Assembly (NCBI GenBank): GCA_001942045.1
Contig: MSTD01000052.1
Coordinates: 1 to 36,095, forward strand
Source: Mycolicibacterium porcinum
GTDB taxonomy: Bacteria; Actinomycetota; Actinomycetes; Mycobacteriales; Mycobacteriaceae
Direction of reading: 5' to 3'
DNA length: 36,095 bases
The translations under genes were made by a program, and so were the position numbers. A model generated the notes under the pieces. It had not been told where the DNA came from and made no database searches. It saw only the letters and a list, made by a program, of their open reading frames with translations. Below, piece by piece: positions 16,304-26,608 of the stretch (within the stretch, counting starts at the first letter, position 1; every line of letters starts with the position of its first letter).

Positions 16304-19300
16304 ATGGCAACCATCCGCACACCGCACGCCAACCCCGGGCTCTCGGCGGGGGAGCCACCGACCGGGGAACTGGTGATCGACGCGCCGCCAGCGTTACCTC
16401 GTCACACACCGGCCGGTCCGCTGGCCCGGGTGCTGCCGGTGGTGCTCGTGGCCGCGATGATCGGCATGATCGCGGTGTACGTCACCTCGGGTGCGACCGC
16501 CAGTCGTGGCGCGGCGTCCACGATGTTCCCCATCATGATGGCCATGTCGGCGATCGGCACGGCCGCATACAGTCTGAAAGGCAACGGCCGGGCCCAGCAG
16601 CTGCACCGGGACCGTTGCGAGTACCTGCGCTATCTCGACGGGGTCGACGCCGCGACCGATGAGGCCGGCCGCGCACAGTGGCTGGCACTGCACGCGCGGC
16701 ATCCCGCGCCCGGCCAGCTGTGGACCCTCGCCGGCAGCGAGCAGATGTGGAAGCGGCACCCCGGCGACCCCGACTTCTGTGAGGTGCGGATCGGAATAGG
16801 ACAGTGTCCGCTGTCCACCCGACTGGTCGCGGGCAACACCGACCCGGGGCGCGAACCCGATCCGGTGACGGTATCGGCTCTGGCACAACTGATCCGGCGC
16901 CGGTCGACGGTCGCCGACGTGCCGCTGACACTGAACCTCAACGAACTCGGGATCGTGACGGTGGGCGGTCCGGCCGGTGCGGCCCGAGCCCTGCTGCGCG
17001 CCGTGGTCTGCCAGCTGGCCACCGCGCACAGCCCGCGACACGTGCGCATCGCGGCCGTCGTCGACGGCCCGACTTCGCGGCACTGGGAGTGGCTGAAATG
17101 GCTCGCCCACCACGTGACCGCAGACGGCTCCGGTGAGAGGAGTGCTACGACGCGCACCGTGGTCATCGTCGATTCCGCTTCGGCCGCAATACCCGCCCCT
17201 GGTGCCGGCGTCGCGCTGCTGGTCGTTGCCCGCGACATCGACACCACCGGTGCCGATCTGCATCTGGACCTGACCTCCGAACCGGTGCGGTGTGGTGGTG
17301 CGCCACTGCAACCCGACCAGATGACCCATCGGCAGGCTGTCACCTGTGCCCGCCGGTTGGCGCGGCACCGTTCGGACGACGCATCCGATGACTCGGGCTG
17401 GCCGGCGCTGATCGGTATCGACGGTCTCGGAACGGATCCGCTGTGGCGATCAATGGATCCCCAGCAATTTCTCCGGGTTCCGGTGGGCCGATGTGCCGAC
17501 GGAACTCCGCTACAGCTCGACCTCAAGGAAGCCGCGCACGACGGTATGGGACCGCACGGGCTGTGCGTCGGGGCCACCGGGTCGGGGAAGTCGGAGTTCC
17601 TGCGCACGTTGGTGCTTGGGCTGATCACCACACATCCGCCTGAACTGCTCAACCTGGTTCTCATCGACTTCAAAGGCGGGGCAACATTTCTCGGCCTGAA
17701 CAAGGTGAGCCACATCAGCGCGCTGATCACCAACCTGGCCGAGGAGGCGCATCTGGTGACCCGGATGGCCGATGCCCTGGCCGGGGAGATGACCCGCCGC
17801 CAGGAGCTGCTGCGGGCCGCCGGGAATCTGGCCAGCATCGCCGAGTACCGGCGCCGGGCCGATCTGCCGCCACTGCCGAATCTACTGATCGTGGTCGACG
17901 AGTTCTCCGAATTGCTCCAGCAACATCCGGATTTCGCCGAACTTTTCGTGGCCATCGGCCGGCTCGGGCGGTCACTGGGCATGCACCTGCTGCTGGCGAG
18001 CCAGCGGCTCGACGAGGGCAGGCTCCGCGGCCTGGACAGTCACCTGTCATATCGGGTGTGCCTCAAGACGTTCTCGCCCAGTGAATCCCGGTCGGTGCTC
18101 GGTATCGCCGATGCGTATGAACTGCCCAGCACCCCGGGAGCGGCATACCTGAAAACTCCCTCCGGCGAGATCATCCGGTTCCAGACCGCATTCGTCTCTG
18201 CCGGTTGCCCAGCGCACGAGCAGCCTGTGCCGTTGTCCGGGGCCGCGCTGCGGCCGCGACGATTCACCAGGCTCAGCTCCCGGACCGATCACCGGGGGAC
18301 TACGCCCGCCACGACCACCGTGCTGCACCAGACGGTCGAGCGGCTGGCCGGGCACGGCCCACCGGCCCATCAGGTCTGGCTGCCGCCCTTGCCGCCCGCC
18401 GTCCCGCTCAGCGACGTGTTGCTTTCCGATTCTGCGCCACTGACGGTGGCCATCGGGCTGGTCGACTGCCCGTTCGAGCAGCGCCGGGATCGACTGGTAG
18501 CCGCCTTGGACGCCGCCCACGGCAACGTGGCGATCGTGGGCGGGCCCCAGTCCGGAAAGTCCACGGCTGCCAAGACTTTGACGGTAGCGCTGGCCGCCAC
18601 GCATGATCCCCGCGATGTGGCGATCTACTGCCTGGACTTCGGTGGGGGAGCGTTGAGTGCCCTACAGGCGCTGCCGCATGTCGGTGCGGTGGCCGGACGT
18701 GCGGACGCCGACCTGGTCCGGCGCACGGTGGCCGAGCTGCATGCCCTGGTCAGCGCCCGCGAAGCCCGATTCGCGGCCCTCGGCATCGGCTCGATGGCCG
18801 AATACCGGGTGGGTCGTCGAGATGGACGCATCGACGATCCGTTCGGCGATGTATTCCTGGTCATCGACGGCTGGCCGACGTTCCGCGGGGATTTCGAATC
18901 TCTGGAGCCGTCGATCACCGCGCTTGCGGTACAGGGGCTTTCGCTTGGTATCCACGTGGTGGTGACGGCGTCGCGGTGGGCGGATTTCCGGCCGGCCCTC
19001 AAGGATCAGCTGGGAACCCGTATCGAGCTACGCCTCGGGGATCCGGCCGAATCCGAGATGGACCGGAAACGTGCCAGGCAACTGGTCCAGAACGCACCGG
19101 GCCGCGGACTGACCCGTGCCGGCCGCGAGCTACTGATCGCGTTGCCCCGGCTGGATGGCATTCCGAGCGCGGCCGGTATCGGCGCGACGATGGCCCGCAT
19201 CGGGGACATTCTGCGCCTGCAGTACGGCGATGCCCGAGCACCCGGTGTCCGGCTGTTGCCGGCGTGTGTGCGTGGACACGAGCTGGGCCCGGTGTCGCGA

Positions 19301-20014
19301 GCGCGGCCCGCGACCGAGGCGCTGTTGGGCCTCGGTGAACGCGAACTGGCGCCGGTGTTGGTCGATTTCGCCGCCCAGCCCGATCTGGTGATACTCGGCG
19401 ACCCCGGTTGCGGCAAGTCCACTGCGCTTCGCACCCTGTGCGGCGATCTGGTGGACCACAACGATCCGTCCCGCGTGCAGCTGCTCATCGTGGACTTTCG
19501 GCGCGCGCTGCTCGGAGTCGTCGAATCGGAGCATCTGGCCGCATACGCCCCCTCGGCCGGCGCGCTGGATGCGGTGCTGCCGAGAGTGCTTGAGACCCTG
19601 CGCAGTCGGATGCCCGGTCCCGAGGTCACTCAGCAACAGTTCCGCGACCGTTCGTGGTGGAGCGGCCCGGAAGTCTATGTCGTCGTCGACGACTACGATC
19701 TGGTGGCCGGTGGCACAGCCAATCCGCTCTCGCCGCTGTTGCCCTACCTTCCGCATGCCCGCGACCTCGGACTGCACCTGCTGCTCGCCCGGCGGTCCGG
19801 AGGTGCGGCGCGGGCGATGTTCGACCCGGTCCTGGCCGCCGTCAAAGACCTCGGCTGTATGGGGTTGATGATGAGTGCGAACTCCGATGACGGCGTGCTG
19901 CTGGGATCGGTACGCCCGGTTCGGCTTCCGCCGGGGCGCGGCACTCTGGCCACCCGTGCGGCACCGGATCAGCTGGTTCAGGTCGTGCTGTCCGATGGGC
20001 CGGATGCGTCATGA
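16304..20014 (+). CDS. eccC4: ESX-4 type VII secretion triple-ATPase EccC4
   Basis: 1236 residues from ATG 16304, the same length I recall for M. tuberculosis EccC4. Two membrane helices (about 40-62 and 69-90) precede three FtsK/SpoIIIE-type ATPase domains. Their Walker A motifs are GATGSGKS at 423-430, GGPQSGKS at 746-753 and GDPGCGKS at 1032-1039; Walker B-like strands are LLIVVDEFSEL, VFLVIDGWPTF and VYVVVDDYDLV. Domains 2 and 3 have Asp-Gly or Asp-Asp where domain 1 has Asp-Glu, as is common for EccC proteins in which domain 1 is the active motor. In-frame starts at 16259, 16277 and 16298 lie inside or upstream of the SigM-type promoter, so 16304 is preferred. The stop overlaps the next start (ATGA). 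Confidence 0.93.
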   Translation: MATIRTPHANPGLSAGEPPTGELVIDAPPALPRHTPAGPLARVLPVVLVAAMIGMIAVYVTSGATASRGAASTMFPIMMAMSAIGTAAYSLKGNGRAQQLHRDRCEYLRYLDGVDAATDEAGRAQWLALHARHPAPGQLWTLAGSEQMWKRHPGDPDFCEVRIGIGQCPLSTRLVAGNTDPGREPDPVTVSALAQLIRRRSTVADVPLTLNLNELGIVTVGGPAGAARALLRAVVCQLATAHSPRHVRIAAVVDGPTSRHWEWLKWLAHHVTADGSGERSATTRTVVIVDSASAAIPAPGAGVALLVVARDIDTTGADLHLDLTSEPVRCGGAPLQPDQMTHRQAVTCARRLARHRSDDASDDSGWPALIGIDGLGTDPLWRSMDPQQFLRVPVGRCADGTPLQLDLKEAAHDGMGPHGLCVGATGSGKSEFLRTLVLGLITTHPPELLNLVLIDFKGGATFLGLNKVSHISALITNLAEEAHLVTRMADALAGEMTRRQELLRAAGNLASIAEYRRRADLPPLPNLLIVVDEFSELLQQHPDFAELFVAIGRLGRSLGMHLLLASQRLDEGRLRGLDSHLSYRVCLKTFSPSESRSVLGIADAYELPSTPGAAYLKTPSGEIIRFQTAFVSAGCPAHEQPVPLSGAALRPRRFTRLSSRTDHRGTTPATTTVLHQTVERLAGHGPPAHQVWLPPLPPAVPLSDVLLSDSAPLTVAIGLVDCPFEQRRDRLVAALDAAHGNVAIVGGPQSGKSTAAKTLTVALAATHDPRDVAIYCLDFGGGALSALQALPHVGAVAGRADADLVRRTVAELHALVSAREARFAALGIGSMAEYRVGRRDGRIDDPFGDVFLVIDGWPTFRGDFESLEPSITALAVQGLSLGIHVVVTASRWADFRPALKDQLGTRIELRLGDPAESEMDRKRARQLVQNAPGRGLTRAGRELLIALPRLDGIPSAAGIGATMARIGDILRLQYGDARAPGVRLLPACVRGHELGPVSRARPATEALLGLGERELAPVLVDFAAQPDLVILGDPGCGKSTALRTLCGDLVDHNDPSRVQLLIVDFRRALLGVVESEHLAAYAPSAGALDAVLPRVLETLRSRMPGPEVTQQQFRDRSWWSGPEVYVVVDDYDLVAGGTANPLSPLLPYLPHARDLGLHLLLARRSGGAARAMFDPVLAAVKDLGCMGLMMSANSDDGVLLGSVRPVRLPPGRGTLATRAAPDQLVQVVLSDGPDAS

Positions 20015-21159
20015 CATCGGCCGTTGTGGAGGTGGGTCCGGTGACCGTGCGGGGCCCGGGTCCGGGCTCGGACCTCGCCGTGCTCGCGGTGGCCGGGATC
20101 GACGACGAGATGGTCCTGGTCGACGACGACCCGGTCGCGGTTTCGGATCTGTGGGTGCAGGTGCTCGACGCTGCTGCGGCGGGGGCACACAACCTCACTC
20201 TGGTCTGCCCGACCTGGTGGACTGTCGATCGTTGCGACCGGGTGCGGGCGGCTGCGGCCACCTCGGACATTGAAGTTGTTGTGCTGCAACGGGTCCAGGC
20301 CGTGCGTGCGGCGTTGACCGACGTGTGTGCCGTGGTCGAGGTCGCCGAGGACGTCGTCCTGGTGTCGGGCGCCGATTCCGGCAGCACGACCCTGGCGCGG
20401 CACGTCGAGCCGGATCTGGATCCCGAGGCGGTGGTACGGGCGGTGCTTGCGCTCGGCGGGGCAGCGGCCGAGGTCGCCGTCGATGCGCCGGCTGAGGTCG
20501 CCGGTGCGGTCGCGCTGGGAAGCGCGGTAATCGCTGGATTGCACGGCCGCGGAGTCAAGGCCACCCGTGTCGACACCGAGGCGTGGCGTGCCGCCCTCGT
20601 CGTACCGGATCCTCCGGCCGTGGTCGATCCCGCGGATCGACCACGCCGTCCGGGCCGGCGCGCACTCGGTGCCGCGGTGGTTCTGTCGGCCGCGTTGGGC
20701 GGCATAGCCTTCGCCCAGGGTGGACCGGCGGACCAGATGGCGATGACGGTCCTCGCCGAGGGCCGGGTGGTCATGCAGATCCCGGATGGGTGGTCGGTTC
20801 GAAGGGTTACCGGTGGGCCGGGATCGGCTCGGGTTGAGGTGGTTTCGCCGGTCGACCCGCAGCTGATGATTCACCTCACCCAGTCCGGCGTCGGGGATGG
20901 CGGGGTGGCCGAAACCCTGCGGCAGGCTCTGCAGGAGCAGCCCGCTGGGGCATTCGTCGACTTCGACGCGTCCGCGGTCGTCGCCGCGCGCCCGGTGGTC
21001 AGTTACCGGGAGATCCGTGCGGGCCGGGAGATTCGTTGGGCGGTGTTCATCGATGGCGCCGTGCGGATCGCGATCGGGTGCCAGAGTGCGCCGGGACGCG
21101 CCGACGCGGTGCGGTCGGCCTGCGAGACCGCCACGCGGTCGGCGCACGCGGCGTCGTAG
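20011..21159 (+). CDS. Type VII secretion-associated protein (Rv3446c family)
   Basis: 382 residues, overlapping eccC4 by ATGA and therefore translationally coupled. The N-terminal ~200 residues are a soluble Ala/Val/Asp-rich domain (LTLVCPTWWTVDRCDRV). A single membrane helix lies at about 216-236. The C-terminal ~130 residues (EGRVVMQIPDGWSVRRVTGG...ARVEVVSP) form the extracytoplasmic domain that defines the type VII secretion-associated Rv3446c family. In M. tuberculosis the equivalent gene sits at this position between eccC4 and esxU. Its molecular role is not established; position and coupling suggest an ESX-4 accessory or structural component. Confidence 0.87.
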   Translation: MTSAVVEVGPVTVRGPGPGSDLAVLAVAGIDDEMVLVDDDPVAVSDLWVQVLDAAAAGAHNLTLVCPTWWTVDRCDRVRAAAATSDIEVVVLQRVQAVRAALTDVCAVVEVAEDVVLVSGADSGSTTLARHVEPDLDPEAVVRAVLALGGAAAEVAVDAPAEVAGAVALGSAVIAGLHGRGVKATRVDTEAWRAALVVPDPPAVVDPADRPRRPGRRALGAAVVLSAALGGIAFAQGGPADQMAMTVLAEGRVVMQIPDGWSVRRVTGGPGSARVEVVSPVDPQLMIHLTQSGVGDGGVAETLRQALQEQPAGAFVDFDASAVVAARPVVSYREIRAGREIRWAVFIDGAVRIAIGCQSAPGRADAVRSACETATRSAHAAS

Positions 21160-21168
21160 AAATCGAGT

Positions 21169-21195
21169 GGAACCGAACCGGCCCGCGCTGCGTCG
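21169..21195 (+). promoter_or_regulatory. ECF/SigM-type promoter of esxU-esxT
   Basis: GGAAC at 21169-21173 and CGTCG at 21191-21195 are separated by 17 nt, matching the SigM consensus spacing. The predicted start near 21202 leaves a leader of about 35 nt holding the ribosome site AGAGGAA before esxU. SigM control of esxT/esxU is, to my memory, reported in M. tuberculosis. Confidence 0.72.
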
Positions 21196-21237
21196 AATTG
21201 TTATATCCCGCAAGACAAGACCGGAGGGTCAGAGGAA

Positions 21238-21561
21238 ATGTCACCAGGACCGACGGGGCCGTTGGGTACCGACTTCGAGGTAATGACGAGCGTGGCCAAC
21301 CGGATCGACGTCCTCAACGACGACGTTCGGGCCATGCTGCAGACGTTCATCGGAAAGATGAGCAGCGTGCCGCCATCGGTGTGGGGTGGGGTGGCTGCCG
21401 CCCGGTTCCGTGATGTGGTCGATCGCTGGAACAGCGAATCGCTCACCCTGCACACCACACTGGGCCGCATCGCCGAGACCATTCGGTCCAACGAGCGGAC
21501 GCTGCGGGCCGCCGCCGACGCGCACGCGCAGCGGCTCGGCACCGTCGGCGACGGAATCTGA
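21238..21561 (+). CDS. esxU: WXG100-family secreted protein EsxU (ESX-4)
   Basis: 107 residues, predicted as a helix-turn-helix hairpin with the WXG motif at W49-G50-G51 (SVWGGVAAARF). The first helix runs from about 14 to 45 and the second from about 53 to 100. EsxU forms a heterodimer with EsxT, and the pair is the ESX-4 WXG substrate set. AGAGGAA immediately upstream supports ATG 21238. The esxT ATG follows 12 bp after the stop. No classical YxxxD/E signal is visible at its C-terminus. Confidence 0.93.
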   Translation: MSPGPTGPLGTDFEVMTSVANRIDVLNDDVRAMLQTFIGKMSSVPPSVWGGVAAARFRDVVDRWNSESLTLHTTLGRIAETIRSNERTLRAAADAHAQRLGTVGDGI

Positions 21562-21573
21562 TCGGAGCCCACG

Positions 21574-21870
21574 ATGGACCACGTCCTGTCCTACGACTTC
21601 GGCGAGATCGAGTACTCGGTCCGCCAGGAGATCCATACCACCTCGAGCCGGTTCAACGCCGCCCTCCACGAATTGCGTTCGCAGATCGCGCCTCTGCAGC
21701 AGGTGTGGACCCGCGAGGCGGCGCAGGCCTATGCCGTCGAGCAGGCCCGGTGGAACCAGGCCGCGGCGGCCCTCAACGACATCCTGGTCTCCCTGGGCAA
21801 TGCGGTGCGGGATGGTGCCGACGAGGTCGCCGCCACCGACCGCAGCGCGGCCAACACCTGGGGCGCCTGA
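21574..21870 (+). CDS. esxT: WXG100-family secreted protein EsxT (ESX-4), with WTR in place of WXG
   Basis: 98 residues with the helical hairpin of the WXG100 family. The turn reads W45-T46-R47 (QQVWTREAAQAY), so the invariant glycine is replaced by arginine; from memory, M. tuberculosis EsxT has the same WTR. SVRQEIHTTSSRFNAALHEL is the conserved first helix. It pairs with EsxU encoded directly upstream. GGAGCC lies before the ATG. A long hairpin follows its stop, separating it from the convergent helicase gene. Confidence 0.93.
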   Translation: MDHVLSYDFGEIEYSVRQEIHTTSSRFNAALHELRSQIAPLQQVWTREAAQAYAVEQARWNQAAAALNDILVSLGNAVRDGADEVAATDRSAANTWGA

Positions 21871-21885
21871 CGCGCGGAAGAGCCG

Positions 21886-21926
21886 GTGCGGTCCCGTCTC
21901 GGAGGAGAGGACGGGCGGGACCGCAC
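21886..21926. terminator. Hairpin between convergent esxT and DEAD-box helicase genes
   Basis: An 11-bp perfect inverted repeat (21886-21896 with 21916-21926) encloses a purine-rich 19-nt loop, between the stops of two convergent genes 65 bp apart. No U-tract follows on either strand, but the position fits a bidirectional terminator or a block on converging transcripts. Confidence 0.55.
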
Positions 21927-21935
21927 ACTTCCGTT

Positions 21936-23342
21936 CTAGCGGCTTGAGTTGGAGTCGCCGGCCCGGCGGGGGCGGCGGTGGCCACCGCGCTGCTGTCCGC
22001 CGGCTCCGGAACCGGACCGCGCCGACGGGGCGCCGCCGTTGCGGGACGAGCCGTTGGGGCGGTGGCGACGCTGCTGACCCGACTTGCCGGGCTGCCCGGA
22101 CTTGGCGCCCTGACGACGCGGCGCCGGAGCAGCCTGGGCGGCCGGCTCGGGACGGATGGGATCACCGAAAACCCGTTCTCCGGGGGCGATCTCGCGCAGC
22201 ACCGGATGATCGGTGCCCTTCACCCGGGTGATCGTCGGCTTGACCCCGGCCTTGCGGGTCAGGCTGCGCACGTCGGAGACCTGCGCGTCGTGCATGAGCG
22301 TCACGACGGTGCCTTCGTTCCCGGCGCGGGCGGTGCGGCCGGACCGGTGCAGGTAGGCCTTGTGCTCGACGGGCGGGTCGGCGTGCACGACGAGGTTGAC
22401 GTCATCGACATGGATGCCGCGGGCGGCGATGTCGGTGGCGACCAGTACGCCCGCCGATCCGTCGGAGAATGCCGTCAGGTTGCGGGTACGTGCGTTCTGG
22501 GACAGGTTGCCGTGCAGCTCGACTGCGGCGATCCCGCGTGAGTTGAGTTGACGGGTCAGGTTTTTCGCGCCGTACTTGGTGCGGGCGAAGACGATGGTGC
22601 GGCCCGGCGCGGCCGCCAGGTCGGCGACCACGTTGATCCGAGTCGAATTGTCCACGTGCAGAACGTGATGCACCATCGCGGCCACCGGTGATTGGGCGGA
22701 ATCCACGCTGTGGATCACCGGGTCGTGCAGGTAGCGGTCCACCAGAACGTCCACGCCGGCGTCGAGGGTGGCCGAGAACAGCAGGCGCTGGCAGTTCTTC
22801 GGCGTGCGATCCAGCAGACGCTTCACGCCGGGCAGGAAGCCGAGGTCGGCCATGTGGTCGGCCTCGTCGAGGACGGTGATCTCGACCGACGACAGATCGG
22901 CGTGGCCGGACTTCATGTGGTCTTCAAGGCGGCCCGGGCAGGCGATCACGATATCCACGCCCTGCTTGAGCGCGGCGATCTGCGGGTTGGGTCCCACCCC
23001 GCCGAAGATATTGATCGACCGCAGACCGGTGGCCCTGGCCAGCGGGGCCAGCGAGGCCTCGATCTGGGTGACCAGCTCGCGGGTGGGCGCCAGGATCAGC
23101 GCGCGGGGCCGGTTCGGTGCCCGGCGGGTGCCGCTGGTCGCCAGCCGAGCCACCAGCGGAAGCAGAAAGGCGTAGGTCTTACCGGACCCGGTGCGGCCAC
23201 GGCCGAGCACATCGCGGCCGGTCAGAGAGTCGGGCAGGGTGGCGGCCTGGATGGGGAACGGGCTGTGCACCCCGTTGGCCGCGAGGGCGGCAACGAGCTC
23301 TGCGGGCAGTCCGAGGTCAGCAAAAGACGTCTGGGCAGACAA
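21936..23342 (-). CDS. DEAD-box ATP-dependent RNA helicase (RhlE-like)
   Basis: 468 residues with the full DEAD-box motif set: Q-motif FPIQ (about 28-31), motif I GRTGSGKT (49-56), Ia PTREL (86-90), motif II DEAD (159-162), III SAT (190-192), V ATDIAARGI (about 302-310) and VI HRSGRTARAG (332-341). Motif Ib is CPGR where TPGR is usual. The C-terminal ~70 residues are Gly/Arg/Ser/Gln-rich and basic, an RNA-binding tail. The start is TTG 23342, with GGAG 7 nt upstream, giving MSAQTSFADLGL; an adjacent TTG at 23348 is too close to that site. Such helicases act in ribosome assembly, RNA turnover and cold adaptation. Convergent with esxT. Confidence 0.93.
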   Translation of the reverse strand: MSAQTSFADLGLPAELVAALAANGVHSPFPIQAATLPDSLTGRDVLGRGRTGSGKTYAFLLPLVARLATSGTRRAPNRPRALILAPTRELVTQIEASLAPLARATGLRSINIFGGVGPNPQIAALKQGVDIVIACPGRLEDHMKSGHADLSSVEITVLDEADHMADLGFLPGVKRLLDRTPKNCQRLLFSATLDAGVDVLVDRYLHDPVIHSVDSAQSPVAAMVHHVLHVDNSTRINVVADLAAAPGRTIVFARTKYGAKNLTRQLNSRGIAAVELHGNLSQNARTRNLTAFSDGSAGVLVATDIAARGIHVDDVNLVVHADPPVEHKAYLHRSGRTARAGNEGTVVTLMHDAQVSDVRSLTRKAGVKPTITRVKGTDHPVLREIAPGERVFGDPIRPEPAAQAAPAPRRQGAKSGQPGKSGQQRRHRPNGSSRNGGAPSARSGSGAGGQQRGGHRRPRRAGDSNSSR

Positions 23343-23593
23343 AAACAAACTCCGAAGAAAGTGGGCGGTTGTCCTGCCCGGCGTGGGTGTATCCCACGGC
23401 GCTGAGATTGAGGATCGAGATTGCGGCAGAGGCAGAACAGGCAAGCCGCGACGGCACCAACCATACCGGCAGCGGCGGCGATTCCCCGATTTCTGGCGGC
23501 TGACCAGCGGGTGGTATCCATCACAGGCCAGCCCGGTCAACTATCCTGGCGGTTACGCGTGAATGCCATACCCATGGCCCGACGCCGGGAGAG
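23343..23593. promoter_or_regulatory. Divergent region between helicase and GAF regulator genes
   Basis: The 251 bp contain no supported gene. On the minus strand, TTGACC at 23540-23535 followed 16 nt later by GATACC (23518-23513) is a weak promoter candidate for the helicase gene; it would give a 5' leader of about 165 nt. On the plus strand, TATCCT at 23542-23547 is a possible -10 for the regulator gene. The regulator's ribosome site GGGAGAG adjoins its ATG at 23594. Confidence 0.35.
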
Positions 23594-24898
23594 ATGATCG
23601 CCGTGGCCGCATCGAGGAACGCGGGAGGCCGGATATCGACCCGGGCACTGCCCGCGAAGGTGCGCGCTATCCATGATCTGTTCATCGAGGGCCAGGTCGA
23701 CGCCGAATCCCTGGATTCCACCCCGGTGCGTCGCGTCATCGTGGAGAGCTGGCAGCGCAGCCTGGCCACCGGCGTCGACCCCGATCTGGGCACCCGGGCC
23801 GCCGCCGCAGCGGCGGCGCTGACCGAATTGCGCAACACCCATCCGCTCGCGCCCACCTTGCCGCTGATCCGCCGTCTGCTGGTCGACGACGCCGTCGGCG
23901 CCGGCGTGGTGGTGGCGATCACCGCGGCCGACGGCACCCTGCTGTGGGTCGAGGGCGATCCCGGCGTACGCCGTAAGGCCGAGGCGATGAACTTCGTGCC
24001 CGGGTCGGACTGGAGCGAACGGGCAGCTGGGACCAACGCGCCCGGTACGGCACTCGCACTTGACCGGGAGCTGCAGATCCTCGGGTCTGAGCACTTCTCC
24101 CGCACCGTCCACTCCTGGAGTTGCACCGCGGTGCCGGTGCACGACCCGGCGACCGGGGTGCTGCTGGGCGCCATTGACCTGACCGGCGGGTCCGCGGTCG
24201 CGACACCGCAGACATTGGCGCTGGTCAGGGCCACTGCCGTCGCAGTCGAGAACCAGTTGGCCCTGCTGCGGCTCACCGGTCCTGCCGCGCCGGCCGCGGC
24301 CGAGGGGGCACGGTTGACGGTGCTGGGTGCCGACCGCCCGCGCTGGCACGTGACCGATGCCACGGGCCGCCCGCAGGTCAGCGGGCTGACCGGCCGGCAC
24401 GCCGACATCCTGGTCCTGCTGATCCGGCACCCCGAGGGGCTGAGCGCCGATCACCTGGCGATGCTGCTCGACGACAAGGACCTCGACGTGGTGACCGTGC
24501 GCGCCGAGGTGTCACGGCTGCGTCGGGTCATCGGAAGCACCTACATCGAGTCGCGGCCGTACCGCCTGATGGCTCCGGTGGCCAGCGACATGGGCGACGT
24601 CGACGACGCGTTGGAGGCCGGGAACGTGTCGGCCGCGCTGGACGCCTACTCGGGGGCATTGTTGCCCCAATCGGTCTCACCGGCCATCGCGCGGCTGCGC
24701 ACCGAGCTGAGCGCCAGCCTGCGCGAGGCGGTGCTGGCCGGCGGCAATCTGAGCCTGTTGCGGCGCTGGTTGGCGCTGCCCGACGGTCGTGACGACCGCC
24801 AGGGATGGCGGATCCTGCACGACCACGCCGAGGCCGACCCGGTGGCCCGGGCGCAGGCGCGCGGTCACCTGGCCGGGATCGACTCCGAGCTGGGTTGA
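23594..24898 (+). CDS. GAF-domain transcriptional regulator with C-terminal winged helix
   Basis: 434 residues. The N-terminal part (about 44-215) follows the AcoR-type plan: RVIVESWQRSLATGVDP, then a GAF-like ligand domain (GAGVVVAITAADGTLLWVEGD...GTNAPGTAL...HSWSCTAVPVHDPATG). AcoR itself continues into an AAA+ sigma-54 module and a Fis helix-turn-helix. Here that is replaced by a winged-helix-like domain (about 262-325; LTGRHADILVLLIRHPEGL...VTVRAEVSRLRRVIG), fitting an organism without sigma-54. It lies 105 bp upstream of the aldehyde dehydrogenase gene on the same strand, so it probably controls that gene and the ethanolamine operon in response to an aldehyde or ethanolamine. The ligand is inferred. 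Confidence 0.82.
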   Translation: MIAVAASRNAGGRISTRALPAKVRAIHDLFIEGQVDAESLDSTPVRRVIVESWQRSLATGVDPDLGTRAAAAAAALTELRNTHPLAPTLPLIRRLLVDDAVGAGVVVAITAADGTLLWVEGDPGVRRKAEAMNFVPGSDWSERAAGTNAPGTALALDRELQILGSEHFSRTVHSWSCTAVPVHDPATGVLLGAIDLTGGSAVATPQTLALVRATAVAVENQLALLRLTGPAAPAAAEGARLTVLGADRPRWHVTDATGRPQVSGLTGRHADILVLLIRHPEGLSADHLAMLLDDKDLDVVTVRAEVSRLRRVIGSTYIESRPYRLMAPVASDMGDVDDALEAGNVSAALDAYSGALLPQSVSPAIARLRTELSASLREAVLAGGNLSLLRRWLALPDGRDDRQGWRILHDHAEADPVARAQARGHLAGIDSELG

Positions 24899-25003
24899 TC
24901 TTGTCGGCAACGTTGCTTTGATCAGTGCAACTGTGCTGCAACCTACTGCTGACTACCTTTAGTGACGACCGACACATCTGGGTGTCCGATGCAGGAGATT
25001 GCC
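24899..25003 (+). promoter_or_regulatory. Aldehyde dehydrogenase promoter with repeated GCAAC motifs
   Basis: The 105 bp hold a perfect palindrome GCAACGTTGC (24907-24916) and two direct TGCAAC repeats at 24926-24931 and 24937-24942, spaced 11 bp apart (one helical turn). TACCTT at 24954-24959 fits a -10 element, giving a start about 38 nt before the ATG. AGGAG (24993-24997) is the ribosome site. The repeats are candidate operators for the adjacent GAF regulator. Confidence 0.5.
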
Positions 25004-26527
<1,524 letters not shown>

Positions 26528-26552
26528 ACCCGGTAGCCCCCTGATCTGCCGT

Positions 26553-26608
26553 CGAGTGTGGAGCTGTTGCGACATCTGACCCGCACGCTCGCAACAGCTC
26601 CACACTCG
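26553..26608. terminator. Perfect 20-bp inverted repeat downstream of aldehyde dehydrogenase
   Basis: Left arm 26553-26572 and right arm 26589-26608 are perfectly complementary over 20 bp, with a 16-nt loop. It lies 25 bp after the stop. No U-tract follows, so it may be a non-canonical terminator, an mRNA 3' stabiliser or a dispersed palindromic repeat. No coding potential is apparent. Confidence 0.65.

Noticed and set aside
26553..26608. 20-bp inverted repeat as an insertion-sequence remnant or CRISPR unit
   Set aside because: Single copy in the window, no transposase fragment, no target duplication, no spacer pattern.
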